From Agrococcus sp. (GTDB lineage Bacteria; Actinomycetota; Actinomycetes; Actinomycetales; Microbacteriaceae): a stretch of 46,734 nucleotides of DNA. The position numbers and the translations under genes were made by a program. Location of the stretch: assembly GCA_031179215.1 (NCBI GenBank), contig JAPSIA010000008.1, positions 1 through 46,734 on the forward strand, read 5' to 3'. The notes under the pieces are model-generated. The model was not told where the DNA came from and ran no database searches. It saw only the letters and a program-made list of their open reading frames with translations. Of the stretch, positions 1 to 7,437 are shown piece after piece; the stretch's first letter is position 1, and the number at the start of each line of letters is the position of its first letter.

Positions 1-213
1 CGCCGTGCGCGGCCGCTGCAGCGAGTCGGCGAGCTCCTGCATCGTGGCGGCCTTCACGAAGCCGGCCTCGGGATGCGCGGCGATGAGCGCGTCGGTCTTG
101 GCCGTCGTGCGGTTGTACACCGCGACGATGTTGCCCTCGCGCGAGGCGAGGTTGCGGGCCAGGTTCGAGCCCATCACGGCGAGGCCGACGACGGCGATGT
201 TTGCGGAAGGCAT
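1..213 (-). CDS. gnd: 6-phosphogluconate dehydrogenase, decarboxylating (N-terminal part; runs off left edge)
   Basis: Only the first 71 codons are inside the window. They read MPSANIAVVGLAVMGSNLAR, a Rossmann NADP-binding start, followed by VYNRT, which is typical of 6-phosphogluconate dehydrogenase. The family oxidatively decarboxylates 6-phosphogluconate to ribulose 5-phosphate in the cytosolic pentose phosphate pathway. The ATG at 213 is chosen because an AGAGGAC ribosome-binding site lies about 8 nt upstream. A TAGCCT -10 candidate (reverse strand, 245-250) precedes it. It is divergent from a gluconate/idonate operon whose product, 6-phosphogluconate, is its substrate, so shared control is likely. 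The catalytic region is outside the window, so the subtype (NADP or NAD form) cannot be told. Confidence 0.9.
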   Translation of the reverse strand, partial: MPSANIAVVGLAVMGSNLARNLASREGNIVAVYNRTTAKTDALIAAHPEAGFVKAATMQELADSLQRPRTA

Positions 214-297
214 GGCGGGAGTCCTCTCGAGGTCTGCGGCTCCCAGGCTATGCGCTCCCGCATGCGGGTCGGCGGGAGCACCGGCGTCGGCCGGGAG

Positions 298-376
298 GCC
301 CGGAGGATCGGCGGCTGAGCGGACGCTCGGCTGGATGAACCACCCATGGGGCCGCTGAGCCGCGGATCCTCCGGGC
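298..376. repeat. 25-bp inverted repeat between gnd and the idonate operon
   Basis: Arms 298-322 and 352-376 are complementary at 23 of 25 positions, separated by 29 bp that contain the palindrome CCCATGGG. A 9-bp direct repeat ACCACCCAT also occurs at 339 and 389, exactly 50 bp apart. The structure sits in the divergent control region of gnd and the idonate/gluconate genes. It may hold paired regulator sites or fold into an RNA/DNA hairpin; which one is unknown. Confidence 0.75.
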
Positions 377-473
377 ACCCGGCGGTGCACCACCCATTCG
401 TCGCTCGCTCGCCGACGGCCGCGCGGGGCGTGCCGCGGCGGCGCGCGTGGCCGGGCCCCCGGTGCGCATCGCC

Positions 474-479
474 TAGCCT
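474..479 (+). promoter_or_regulatory. -10 candidate for the idonate/gluconate operon
   Basis: TAGCCT lies 18 nt before the ATG of the first operon gene. The ribosome-binding site AGGAGGAAGGAGG directly follows. No convincing -35 box is seen, so regulation by an activator is possible. Confidence 0.4.
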
Positions 480-497
480 GAGGAGGAAGGAGGCGCC

Positions 498-1550
498 ATG
501 CCCGACACCCTCACGGTGGCCGTCGCGGTCACGATCGACGACGCATCCGCCGACCGCATCCGAGAGCTCGAGCCGAGGGTCAGGCTCGTGCGCGAGCCGG
601 AGCTCACGCGTCCCTGGCGCTGGCACGGCGACTGGGAGGGCGACCCGGACTGGCAGCGCAGCCCCGCGCAGCAGGCGGCGTTCGAGGCGATGCTCGACGG
701 CGCCCAGGCCCTCTTCGGCATCCCCGACGTCTCGCCGCGCGAGCTCGCGCGGACCGTGCGCGCGAACGCCGCGCTGCGGTGGGTGCACACGACCGCGGCG
801 GGCGGCGGCGGGCAGGTCAAGGCCGCCCAGCTCTCGCAGGAGGACCTCGAGCGCGTCACCGTCACCACGAGCGCGGGCATGCACGCGTCGACGCTCGCCG
901 AGTGGGCGCTCTTCGGCGTGCTCGCGGGAGCGAAGGGGCTGCGCCGGCTCGAGGCCGACCAGGCCGCGCGCGTGTGGGGCGACGGTCGCCGGATCATGCG
1001 CCACGTGAGCGAGATGACGGTGCTCGTCGTCGGCCTCGGCGGCATCGGCAAGGTCGTCGCCGAGCGGTTCTCGGCCATGGGCGCGACCGTGTGGGGCACC
1101 ACGCGCCGCGGCGAGCCCGTCGAGCACGTCGACAGGCTCGTGCCGATCGAGCGGCTCGCGGAGGCGGCCGGCCAGGTCGACGCGATCGTCTCGACCCTGC
1201 CGGGCACCGATCGCACCCGGGGCCTCATCGGTGCCGACGTGCTCGGCGCCGTGCGCGACGACACCATCCTGGTCAACGTCGGTCGCGGCACCGTCGTCGA
1301 CGAGCCGGCGCTGCTCGAGGCGCTCGACGCCGGTCGCATCGGCTTCGCGGCGCTCGATGTGACGGCCGTCGAGCCGCTGCCGGCCGAGAGCCCCCTGTGG
1401 GCCCACCCGAGCGTGCTCATCAGCCCGCACACCGCGGCCCTCTCGACGCAGGAGCCGCGCCGCATCGCCGAGCTGTTCGCGGCGAACGCGACGAGGCTCC
1501 TCGACGGCGCGCCGCTGCAGAACGTCATGGACACGAAGGAGTTCTACTGA
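498..1550 (+). CDS. D-2-hydroxyacid dehydrogenase family protein (possible 2-keto-aldonate reductase)
   Basis: The 350-residue protein has the D-isomer 2-hydroxyacid dehydrogenase layout: an N-terminal substrate domain, a Rossmann core with GLGGIGKVVAERF near residues 175-190, then catalytic Arg263 (NVGRG), Glu292 (DVTAVEP) and His311 (SPHTA). The family reduces 2-keto acids with NAD(P)H. First position in an idonate/gluconate operon suggests reduction of 2-keto- or 2,5-diketo-gluconate, as E. coli GhrB does; this is inference. The ATG follows a strong AGGAGGAAGGAGG site. The stop shares one base with the next start (TGATG), indicating translational coupling. Confidence 0.85.
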   Translation: MPDTLTVAVAVTIDDASADRIRELEPRVRLVREPELTRPWRWHGDWEGDPDWQRSPAQQAAFEAMLDGAQALFGIPDVSPRELARTVRANAALRWVHTTAAGGGGQVKAAQLSQEDLERVTVTTSAGMHASTLAEWALFGVLAGAKGLRRLEADQAARVWGDGRRIMRHVSEMTVLVVGLGGIGKVVAERFSAMGATVWGTTRRGEPVEHVDRLVPIERLAEAAGQVDAIVSTLPGTDRTRGLIGADVLGAVRDDTILVNVGRGTVVDEPALLEALDAGRIGFAALDVTAVEPLPAESPLWAHPSVLISPHTAALSTQEPRRIAELFAANATRLLDGAPLQNVMDTKEFY

Positions 1551-2326
1551 TGCCGACGGGCACCGCGCTGTTCGACCTCACCGGCCGCACCGCCCTCGTG
1601 ACGGGATCGAGCCAGGGCATCGGGCGCGCGCTCGCGCAGGGCCTCGCCGAGGCGGGCGCGACCGTCGTCGTGCACGGCCGCGATCGCGCCAAGGCCGAGC
1701 GCGCCGCCGCCGAGATCGCCTCGACGACCGGTCGCGAGGCGCACGTGGTCGTCTTCGACGTGACGGATGCGTCGGCGGTCGACGCCGGGATCGCCGACGT
1801 CGAGGCGCGGCTCGGCACGCCCGACATCCTCGTCAACAACGCCGGCATCCAGCGGCGCGCCCCGATCGCCGAGTTCTCGGACGAGGACTGGCACGAGCTC
1901 GTCGCGACGAACCTCACGAGCGCCTTCCTCCTCTCGCGCCGCGTCGCGCGCGGCATGATCGCGCGCGGCTCCGGTCGCATCGTCTCGATCGGCTCGGTGC
2001 AGTCGCAGCTCGCGCGGCCCTCGATCGCGCCCTACAGCGCGACGAAGGGCGCGATCGTCATGCTCACGAAGGGGCTGTGCGCCGACCTCGCGCCGCACGG
2101 CATCGGCGTCAACGCGCTCGCCCCCGGCTACTTCGCGACCGAGCTCACCCAGCAGCTCGTCGACGACGCCGCCTTCTCGGCCTGGGTCGCCCAGCGCACT
2201 CCTGCGGGCCGCTGGGGGCGGGTCGAGGAGCTCGTCGGGGCGCTCGTGTTCCTCGCGAGCGACGCGAGCGCGTTCGTGAACGGCCAGACGATCTTCGTCG
2301 ACGGCGGCATGACGGCCGTCGTCTGA
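1550..2326 (+). CDS. idnO: Gluconate 5-dehydrogenase (short-chain dehydrogenase)
   Basis: A 258-residue classical short-chain dehydrogenase. TGSSQGIG at 18-25 binds the dinucleotide, NNAG follows, and the catalytic residues are Ser149, Tyr162 and Lys166 (YSATK). Stretches such as NNAGIQRR, APGYF and a C-terminal VDGGM match my memory of E. coli IdnO closely, more than a generic SDR. The enzyme interconverts 5-keto-D-gluconate and D-gluconate, the second step of L-idonate breakdown. Its ATG overlaps the upstream stop by one base; idnD begins 19 bp downstream. Exact substrate is not proven. Confidence 0.85.
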   Translation: MPTGTALFDLTGRTALVTGSSQGIGRALAQGLAEAGATVVVHGRDRAKAERAAAEIASTTGREAHVVVFDVTDASAVDAGIADVEARLGTPDILVNNAGIQRRAPIAEFSDEDWHELVATNLTSAFLLSRRVARGMIARGSGRIVSIGSVQSQLARPSIAPYSATKGAIVMLTKGLCADLAPHGIGVNALAPGYFATELTQQLVDDAAFSAWVAQRTPAGRWGRVEELVGALVFLASDASAFVNGQTIFVDGGMTAVV

Positions 2327-2345
2327 CGCGCGGAAGGAGCAGGAC

Positions 2346-3404
2346 ATGAGCCAGAACGTGGCGCTCGTCGCCCACGCGAAGGAGGACGTGCGGATCGAGG
2401 CGCTGCCCGAGCCCGCGCCTGCGGCCGACGAGGCGGTGGTCGCGATCGCCTACGGCGGCATCTGCGGCTCCGACCTCCACTACTGGCTGCACGGGGCGGC
2501 CGGGCAGTCCATCCTGCGCGAGCCGATGGTGCTCGGGCACGAGATCGCCGGGACCGTGCTCATCCCGGCGGCCGACGGCACCGGCCCCGCTGCCGGCACG
2601 CGCGTCGCCGTGCATCCTGCGACCCCGATCGACGACGGCTCCGCGCCCTACCCGGCCGATCGCCCGAACCTCAGCCCCGCGGGCACCTACCTCGGCTCGG
2701 CCGCGCGCGTGCCGCACACGCACGGTGCCTTCGCGAGCCGCGTCGCGCTGCCCGCGCGCATGCTCCGCCCGCTGCCGCCGGGCCTCGACCTGCGACTCGC
2801 CGCGCTCGCCGAGCCGGCCGCCGTCGCGTGGCACGGCGTCGGCCAGGCGGGCGACGTCGCCGGCGCGCGCGTGCTCGTGATCGGCGCCGGACCGATCGGG
2901 GCGCTCGCGATCGCCGTCGCGAAGCACCACGGTGCCGCCGAGATCATCGCGACCGACCTGCACGAGCACCCGCGCGCCCTCGCCGAGGCGCTCGGCGCCA
3001 GCGCGCTCGACGCAGCGGATGCCGAGGGCATCGCCGCCGTGCACGCCGATGTCGTCATCGAGTCCTCGGGCACCGTGCCCGGCCTCGCCGCCGCGATCAG
3101 CGGCGCGCGCCGCGGCGGCACCGTCGTCATGCTCGGGCTCCAGCGCGCCGACGACATCGCGGTGCCGATGGCCACGGCGATCACGCGCGAGCTGACGCTC
3201 GTCGGCTCGTTCCGCTTCAACGACGAGCTCGACGCGGTGCTCGAGGCGCTCGCCGACGGCTCGCTCGAGGCCGAGGCCGTCATCAGCCACGAGCTGCCGG
3301 TCGCCGAGGCCCTGCGCGCCCTCGAGCTCGCGCGCGACGCATCCGTATCCTCGAAGGTGCTGCTGACCTTCCCGACGGCCGGCGGAGAAGGAGTGGACCG
3401 ATGA
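2346..3404 (+). CDS. idnD: L-idonate 5-dehydrogenase, zinc-type medium-chain dehydrogenase
   Basis: A 352-residue medium-chain dehydrogenase. GGICGSDLHYW and VLGHE supply the catalytic zinc ligands Cys40, His65 and Glu66, and VIGAGPIG marks the Rossmann fold. The family member IdnD oxidises L-idonate to 5-ketogluconate. Oddly, the loop that in most relatives carries four cysteines for a structural zinc has none here: after AVHPATPIDDG comes a proline-rich stretch. The core fold can survive this, as in other zinc-lobe-free dehydrogenases. An AAGGAGCAGGAC ribosome site precedes the ATG, and the stop overlaps the gntK start (ATGA). Confidence 0.85.
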   Translation: MSQNVALVAHAKEDVRIEALPEPAPAADEAVVAIAYGGICGSDLHYWLHGAAGQSILREPMVLGHEIAGTVLIPAADGTGPAAGTRVAVHPATPIDDGSAPYPADRPNLSPAGTYLGSAARVPHTHGAFASRVALPARMLRPLPPGLDLRLAALAEPAAVAWHGVGQAGDVAGARVLVIGAGPIGALAIAVAKHHGAAEIIATDLHEHPRALAEALGASALDAADAEGIAAVHADVVIESSGTVPGLAAAISGARRGGTVVMLGLQRADDIAVPMATAITRELTLVGSFRFNDELDAVLEALADGSLEAEAVISHELPVAEALRALELARDASVSSKVLLTFPTAGGEGVDR

Positions 3405-3985
3405 CCGAGACCCGCTATCCGTCGATGATCATCATGGGCGTGCAGGGCTCCGGGAAGTCCACGATCGGCGCCGCGCTCGCGCAGCGGCTCAACATCGACT
3501 TCATCGACGGCGACGACCTGCACCCGCCCGCCAACAAGGAGAAGATGCGCGCCGGCACGCCGCTCACCGACGAGGATCGCGTGCCGTGGCTCAAGACCAT
3601 CGGCCAGACGATCGCCGACGGCGCCGCGAAGGGCCGCGTCACGATCGTCGCGTGCTCGGCGCTCAAGCGCTGGTACCGCGAGCTGCTGCGCTCGAGCGAC
3701 CCCTCGCTCGTGTTCGTGCACCTCGTGGGCGACAAGGGCCTGCTCGCCGACCGGCTCGCGCACCGCGACCACGAGTACATGCCCACGACGCTCCTCGACA
3801 GCCAGATCGAGACCCTCGAGCCGCTCGCCGAGTGGGAGCACGGCATCGCGATCTCCGTCGAGCAGACGCCTGCCGCCATCGTCGACGAGGTCACCCGGAT
3901 CCTGATCGCGCGCGCCACAGGCCGCTCGATCGAGCCCGACCCCGGCACGACCGTCACGGGCGCCATCCGCATCCCCGCCGCCTGA
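3401..3985 (+). CDS. gntK: Gluconokinase
   Basis: A 194-residue P-loop kinase with GVQGSGKS at 13-20 and the gluconokinase hallmarks DGDDLHP and a lid region around CSALKRWYR. It phosphorylates D-gluconate to 6-phosphogluconate using ATP, feeding the product to the divergent gnd enzyme. About 20 residues at the C-terminus (after ILIARATG) exceed the usual family length and look unstructured. The ATG is embedded in an ATGA overlap with idnD, so the two are translationally coupled. Identification is firm from motifs and context. Confidence 0.92.
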   Translation: MTETRYPSMIIMGVQGSGKSTIGAALAQRLNIDFIDGDDLHPPANKEKMRAGTPLTDEDRVPWLKTIGQTIADGAAKGRVTIVACSALKRWYRELLRSSDPSLVFVHLVGDKGLLADRLAHRDHEYMPTTLLDSQIETLEPLAEWEHGIAISVEQTPAAIVDEVTRILIARATGRSIEPDPGTTVTGAIRIPAA

Positions 3986-4047
3986 CCCGACCGCCCCACG
4001 AGGGCGGCGTCCCGCTCCGCACCACCCACGCACCAAGGAGTCCGACC

Positions 4048-5457
4048 ATGGAAGACCTCGTCCTCAACTGGGACCTCGGCACCGGCGGCCTGCTGGTGCT
4101 CGCCGCCGCGTCGATCGCGCTGCTGCTCGTGCTCATCATGGCGTTCAAGATCCACGCCTTCCTCGCCCTGATGATCACGAGCCTCCTGACAGCCGTCGCG
4201 GCGGGCATCCCGTTCAACCGGCTGCTCGAGGCCATCGCGTTCGGCTTCAACCCCACCCTCGGCAACGTCATGCTGCTCGTCGCGCTCGGCGCGATGCTCG
4301 GGCGCATGATCGAGACCTCCGGCGGCGCGCGCGTGCTCACCGACAAGCTCATCGGCCGCTTCGGCGAGCAGCGGGCCGGCATGGCCGTCGGCGTCGCGAG
4401 CCTGCTCATGGGCTTCCCGATCTTCTTCGACGCCGGCCTCGTCGTGATGCTGCCGATCATCTACGCCGTCGCCCGGCGGCTCGGCGGCTCGCTCCTGAGC
4501 GTCGCCTTCCCCGCGGCGCTCGCGTTCAGCGCCATGCACATCTTCGTGCCGCCGCACCCGGGCCCGGTCTCGGCATCCGCGATCCTGGGCGCCGACGTCG
4601 GCCTCGTGCTCATCCTCGGCCTCGTCGTCGCGATCCCCGTCTGGTACCTCGTCGGCGTCCTCTTCGGCGGCTGGGTCGGTCGGCGGTACGACATCCCCGT
4701 GCCCTCCATCCTCCAGGGCACGCCCGACGAGGAGCGGGAGATGGAGTCGAACCCGTCGTTCGGCCGCATCGTGATCCTCCTCGCGCTCCCGCTCGTGCTC
4801 ATCATGCTCAACACGGGCCTCAACATGTTCGCCGCGACGCAGGAGGACCCGGACGCGTTCAAGGCCGAGCCCGTCATCGCGCTCCTGCGCACGCTCGGCG
4901 AGACGCCCGTCGCGCTGCTGATCACCGTGCTCGTCTCGATGTGGCTGCTCGGGTGGGGCATGGGCAAGCGCGGCTCCCTCATCGAGAAGGTCGCCGACAG
5001 CGCGCTCGGGCCCATCGCCTCGGTCGTGCTCGTCACCGGCGCCGGCGGCATGTTCGGCGGCGTGCTGCGCGCCACGGGCATCGGCGACGCGATCGCCGAG
5101 TCGCTCAACGCGATCGGCATGCCGGTCATCCTCGCCGCCTTCCTCATCTCGCAGATCGTGCGCATCGCGCAGGGCAGCGCGACGGTGGCGCTCACGACCG
5201 CCGCGTCGCTCATGGCGGGCGTCGTGGTCGACGCGGGCTTCAACCCCGTCGAGCTCGCCGCGATCGTGCTCGCGACCGCCGCGGGCTCGGTGGGCTTCAG
5301 CCACGTCAACGACTCCGGCTTCTGGCTCGTGAGCCGCTTCTTCGGCCTCGACGTGAAGACGACGCTCAAGACGTGGACGATCGCGCAGGGCCTCATGGCC
5401 ATCGTCGGCTTCGCCATCTCGGTCGTGATCTTCCTCGTCGGCGGGCTGCTCGGCTGA
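4048..5457 (+). CDS. gntP: Gluconate/idonate permease of the GntP family
   Basis: A 469-residue inner-membrane carrier with about twelve hydrophobic segments. Family-typical stretches include FGFNPTLGNVML near the N-terminus, FPIFFDAG around residue 130, PPHPGPV near 170 and VGFSHVNDSGFW near 415. GntP proteins import gluconate or related hexonates by proton symport. The start is the ATG following AAGGAG, 62 bp after gntK; upstream in-frame codons have no support. As the last operon gene it is followed by a strong hairpin terminator. Gluconate versus idonate preference cannot be read from sequence. Confidence 0.92.
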   Translation: MEDLVLNWDLGTGGLLVLAAASIALLLVLIMAFKIHAFLALMITSLLTAVAAGIPFNRLLEAIAFGFNPTLGNVMLLVALGAMLGRMIETSGGARVLTDKLIGRFGEQRAGMAVGVASLLMGFPIFFDAGLVVMLPIIYAVARRLGGSLLSVAFPAALAFSAMHIFVPPHPGPVSASAILGADVGLVLILGLVVAIPVWYLVGVLFGGWVGRRYDIPVPSILQGTPDEEREMESNPSFGRIVILLALPLVLIMLNTGLNMFAATQEDPDAFKAEPVIALLRTLGETPVALLITVLVSMWLLGWGMGKRGSLIEKVADSALGPIASVVLVTGAGGMFGGVLRATGIGDAIAESLNAIGMPVILAAFLISQIVRIAQGSATVALTTAASLMAGVVVDAGFNPVELAAIVLATAAGSVGFSHVNDSGFWLVSRFFGLDVKTTLKTWTIAQGLMAIVGFAISVVIFLVGGLLG

Positions 5458-5474
5458 CGAGCGCCGCCGACCGG

Positions 5475-5503
5475 CGAGCGGGCCCGCCTCGGCGGCCCGC
5501 TCG
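5475..5503 (+). terminator. Terminator of the idonate/gluconate operon
   Basis: CGAGCGGGCC pairs perfectly with GGCCCGCTCG over 10 bp with a 9-nt loop, 17 bp after the gntP stop. There is no T-run, which is normal in such GC-rich genomes. Confidence 0.7.
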
Positions 5504-5512
5504 TCGGGCATG

Positions 5513-5518
5513 TATGAT
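5513..5518 (+). promoter_or_regulatory. -10 box for rplY
   Basis: TATGAT just after the gntP terminator is a near-consensus -10 and would give a leader of about 140 nt before rplY. The -35 position is GC-only. The leader holds a small hairpin, GGATGC/GCATCC at 5540-5555. Confidence 0.5.
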
Positions 5519-5664
5519 CGGAGGCTGAACTTCGGCGAGGGATGCACGAGCATCCGTGATCGACGCGGTGGCAGCAGCGGGACAGCCTCCAGCAGGCGCA
5601 GTCCGCTCGCGTGGCGCGTCCGAGTCGACACCACGACGGGCTGCGGCCCACAAGGAGCACTTCC

Positions 5665-6258
5665 ATGAGCACCGAGTACGACCAGCTCGAGACCGAGATC
5701 CGCGAGTCCTTCGGCAAGGGCGCGGCTCGCAAGCTGCGCGCCGCGGGCAAGGTCCCCGCCGTCCTCTACGGTCACGGCGCCGAGCCGCAGCACCTCAGCG
5801 TCGACGCGCACGCCCTCTACCTGCTCGTCCGCCGCTCGAACGCCATCATCGAGCTGCAGATCGAGGGCACGTCGGAGCTCGCGCTCGTGAAGGACGTGCA
5901 GCGCAACCCCGTGCTGCAGGGCATGCAGGCGATCGAGCACGTCGACCTCATCCTCGTCCGCCGCGGCGAGCAGGTCGTCGTCGACGTGCCGGTGCACGTC
6001 GAGGGCGAGTCGGCACCCGGCACGATCTCGAACCTCGAGACGAACTCGCTCTCGATCGAGGTCGAGGCGCTGCACATCCCCGACGCCATCGTCGTCTCGA
6101 TCGAGGGCCTCGAGGAGGGCACGCACGTGCTCGCCCGCGACGTCGAGCTGCCGAAGGGCGCGACGCTGCTCACCGACCCCGAGGCGCTCGTGGTCGGCAT
6201 CATGGCGCCCGCCGCATCGGCGACCGGCGACGAGGCCGAGCAGGCCGACGCGGAGTAG
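5665..6258 (+). CDS. rplY: 50S ribosomal protein bL25, CTC (two-domain) form
   Basis: A 197-residue protein. The N-terminal 90 residues carry the 5S-rRNA-binding L25 fold, including RKLRAAGKVPAVLYG and later VKDVQRNPVLQ and HVDLI. The remaining part is the beta-rich CTC domain, with a short acidic tail. It binds 5S rRNA in the large subunit; longer CTC forms are also linked to general stress. ATG 5665 follows AAGGAG. It stands next to pth, an arrangement common in actinobacteria. Identification is firm. Confidence 0.93.
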   Translation: MSTEYDQLETEIRESFGKGAARKLRAAGKVPAVLYGHGAEPQHLSVDAHALYLLVRRSNAIIELQIEGTSELALVKDVQRNPVLQGMQAIEHVDLILVRRGEQVVVDVPVHVEGESAPGTISNLETNSLSIEVEALHIPDAIVVSIEGLEEGTHVLARDVELPKGATLLTDPEALVVGIMAPAASATGDEAEQADAE

Positions 6259-6262
6259 TCGC

Positions 6263-6850
6263 ATCGCCGACATCGCGCAGACGTGGCTCGTGGTCGGGCT
6301 CGGGAACCCCGGGCCCGACTACGCGCGCACGCGCCACAACATCGGCCAGCTCGTCGTGGCCGAGCTCGAGCGTCGCGCGGGCGCGACCGCGAAGCGGCAC
6401 GGCAAGGCCGAGGCGCTCGTCGCCGAGTCGCGCGTGGTCGGCGGGCCCAAGGTCGTCACCGCCTTCCCGCTGTCGTACATGAACCGCTCCGGCGGCCCCG
6501 TCGCGAAGCTCATGGACTACTACGGCGTCGACGCCGAGCACGTCATCGTGCTCCACGACGAGCTCGACCTCCCGCTCGGGCAGGTGCGCCTCAAGCAGGG
6601 CGGCGGCCACGGCGGGCACAACGGCATGCGCGACATCATCGCCGCGCGCGGGCCCGAGGTGCTGCGCGTGCGCCTGGGCATCGGCAGGCCGCCCGGCAGG
6701 CAGGATCCGGCCGACTTCGTGCTGAAGCCCTTCGCGAAGGGCGAGCAGGCCGAGGCGGAGCTGCTCGTGCAGCTGGGCGCCGACGCGGTCGAGCGCGTCA
6801 TCGCCGAGGGCTTCCTCGCCGCGCAGCAGCGCCTCCACGCGCCGTCGTAG
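6263..6850 (+). CDS. pth: Peptidyl-tRNA hydrolase (start codon uncertain)
   Basis: The protein has all Pth landmarks: VGLGNPG, TRHN with the catalytic His, MNRSG, HDELDLPLG and GGHGGHNG. It frees tRNA from stalled peptidyl-tRNA. The ORF track begins at GTG 6290, but this removes the first residues of strand beta-1 (TWLVVGLGNPG) and has no ribosome site. No ATG, GTG or TTG occurs in frame further up. ATC at 6263 has GGAG 7 nt upstream, 4 bp after the rplY stop, and gives a full N-terminus (195 residues), so I annotate from there as a possible non-canonical start. The gene itself is certain; the start is not. Confidence 0.85.
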   Translation: MADIAQTWLVVGLGNPGPDYARTRHNIGQLVVAELERRAGATAKRHGKAEALVAESRVVGGPKVVTAFPLSYMNRSGGPVAKLMDYYGVDAEHVIVLHDELDLPLGQVRLKQGGGHGGHNGMRDIIAARGPEVLRVRLGIGRPPGRQDPADFVLKPFAKGEQAEAELLVQLGADAVERVIAEGFLAAQQRLHAPS

Positions 6851-6868
6851 CCGCTCGGCGCGCGGCGC

Positions 6869-6874
6869 TAGCAT
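6869..6874 (+). promoter_or_regulatory. -10 candidate upstream of the lipoprotein-mfd-mazG genes
   Basis: TAGCAT lies 18 nt after the pth stop and about 84 nt before the lipoprotein start. It could begin a transcript covering the lipoprotein, mfd, mazG and the next gene, whose stops and starts overlap. Confidence 0.4.
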
Positions 6875-6957
6875 GGACTGCTTGGAGGCCGAGCCCCATC
6901 GGGCCCCGGCAGCGCCAGCGCCCCGGCGCCGGCGAACCGACCACCAGGGAGACGAAC

Positions 6958-7437
6958 ATGCGGACTCGCTCGATCGCGGCCCTGTGCATGGCCGTCCTCG
7001 TGCTCACGGGCTGCGCGGGCGGCGGCGGCGAGCGCTCCCGCGCTCAGGGCCCAAACGGCTACTCGCTCTCCGCCACGTTCGAGGACGGATCGCTCCTCTG
7101 GTGGGACCGCAGTCCGGAATCGGGCATGACCGACCTCATCGTGCTCGACGCCTCCGGGCAGCGGTCGGCCTCGTGCCTCGCGGGTGAGCCGGCCTACTGC
7201 GTCGAGGGCCAGAGCGGCTCGCAGGTCGTGCTCGTCATCGGTCCCGCCGGCTCGCAGCGCGCGGTCATGCAGTGGTTCGGCCAGGAGGTCGAGCTCGTGC
7301 GCGGCGAGCTCCCCGCCGATGCGGGCGACGACGCGCTGCCCGTCTTCGGCGGCATCATGCCGCCGCCCGCCGATGAGGAGCAGGGCTACCACCTCGACGT
7401 GCTCGACGACGCGGGCGAAGTCGTCTTCTCCTCGTGA
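6958..7437 (+). CDS. Putative lipoprotein, function unknown
   Basis: A 159-residue exported protein. The N-terminus has MRTR, a hydrophobic stretch and a lipobox LTGC (Cys19), so it should be lipid-anchored outside the membrane after signal peptidase II cleavage. The mature part is about 140 residues, mostly beta-like, with two cysteines about ten residues apart (SCLAGEPAYC), probably a disulfide. I do not recognise the family. The ATG is followed by a normal signal; the stop overlaps the GTG of mfd (GTGA), so expression is coupled to the repair gene, perhaps only by position. Confidence 0.75.
   Translation: MRTRSIAALCMAVLVLTGCAGGGGERSRAQGPNGYSLSATFEDGSLLWWDRSPESGMTDLIVLDASGQRSASCLAGEPAYCVEGQSGSQVVLVIGPAGSQRAVMQWFGQEVELVRGELPADAGDDALPVFGGIMPPPADEEQGYHLDVLDDAGEVVFSS

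Noticed and set aside
3415-6273. 952-aa ORF on the minus strand
   Set aside because: It is the antisense shadow of gntK, gntP and rplY, with Arg/His/Asp/Glu-rich low-complexity composition and no motif.
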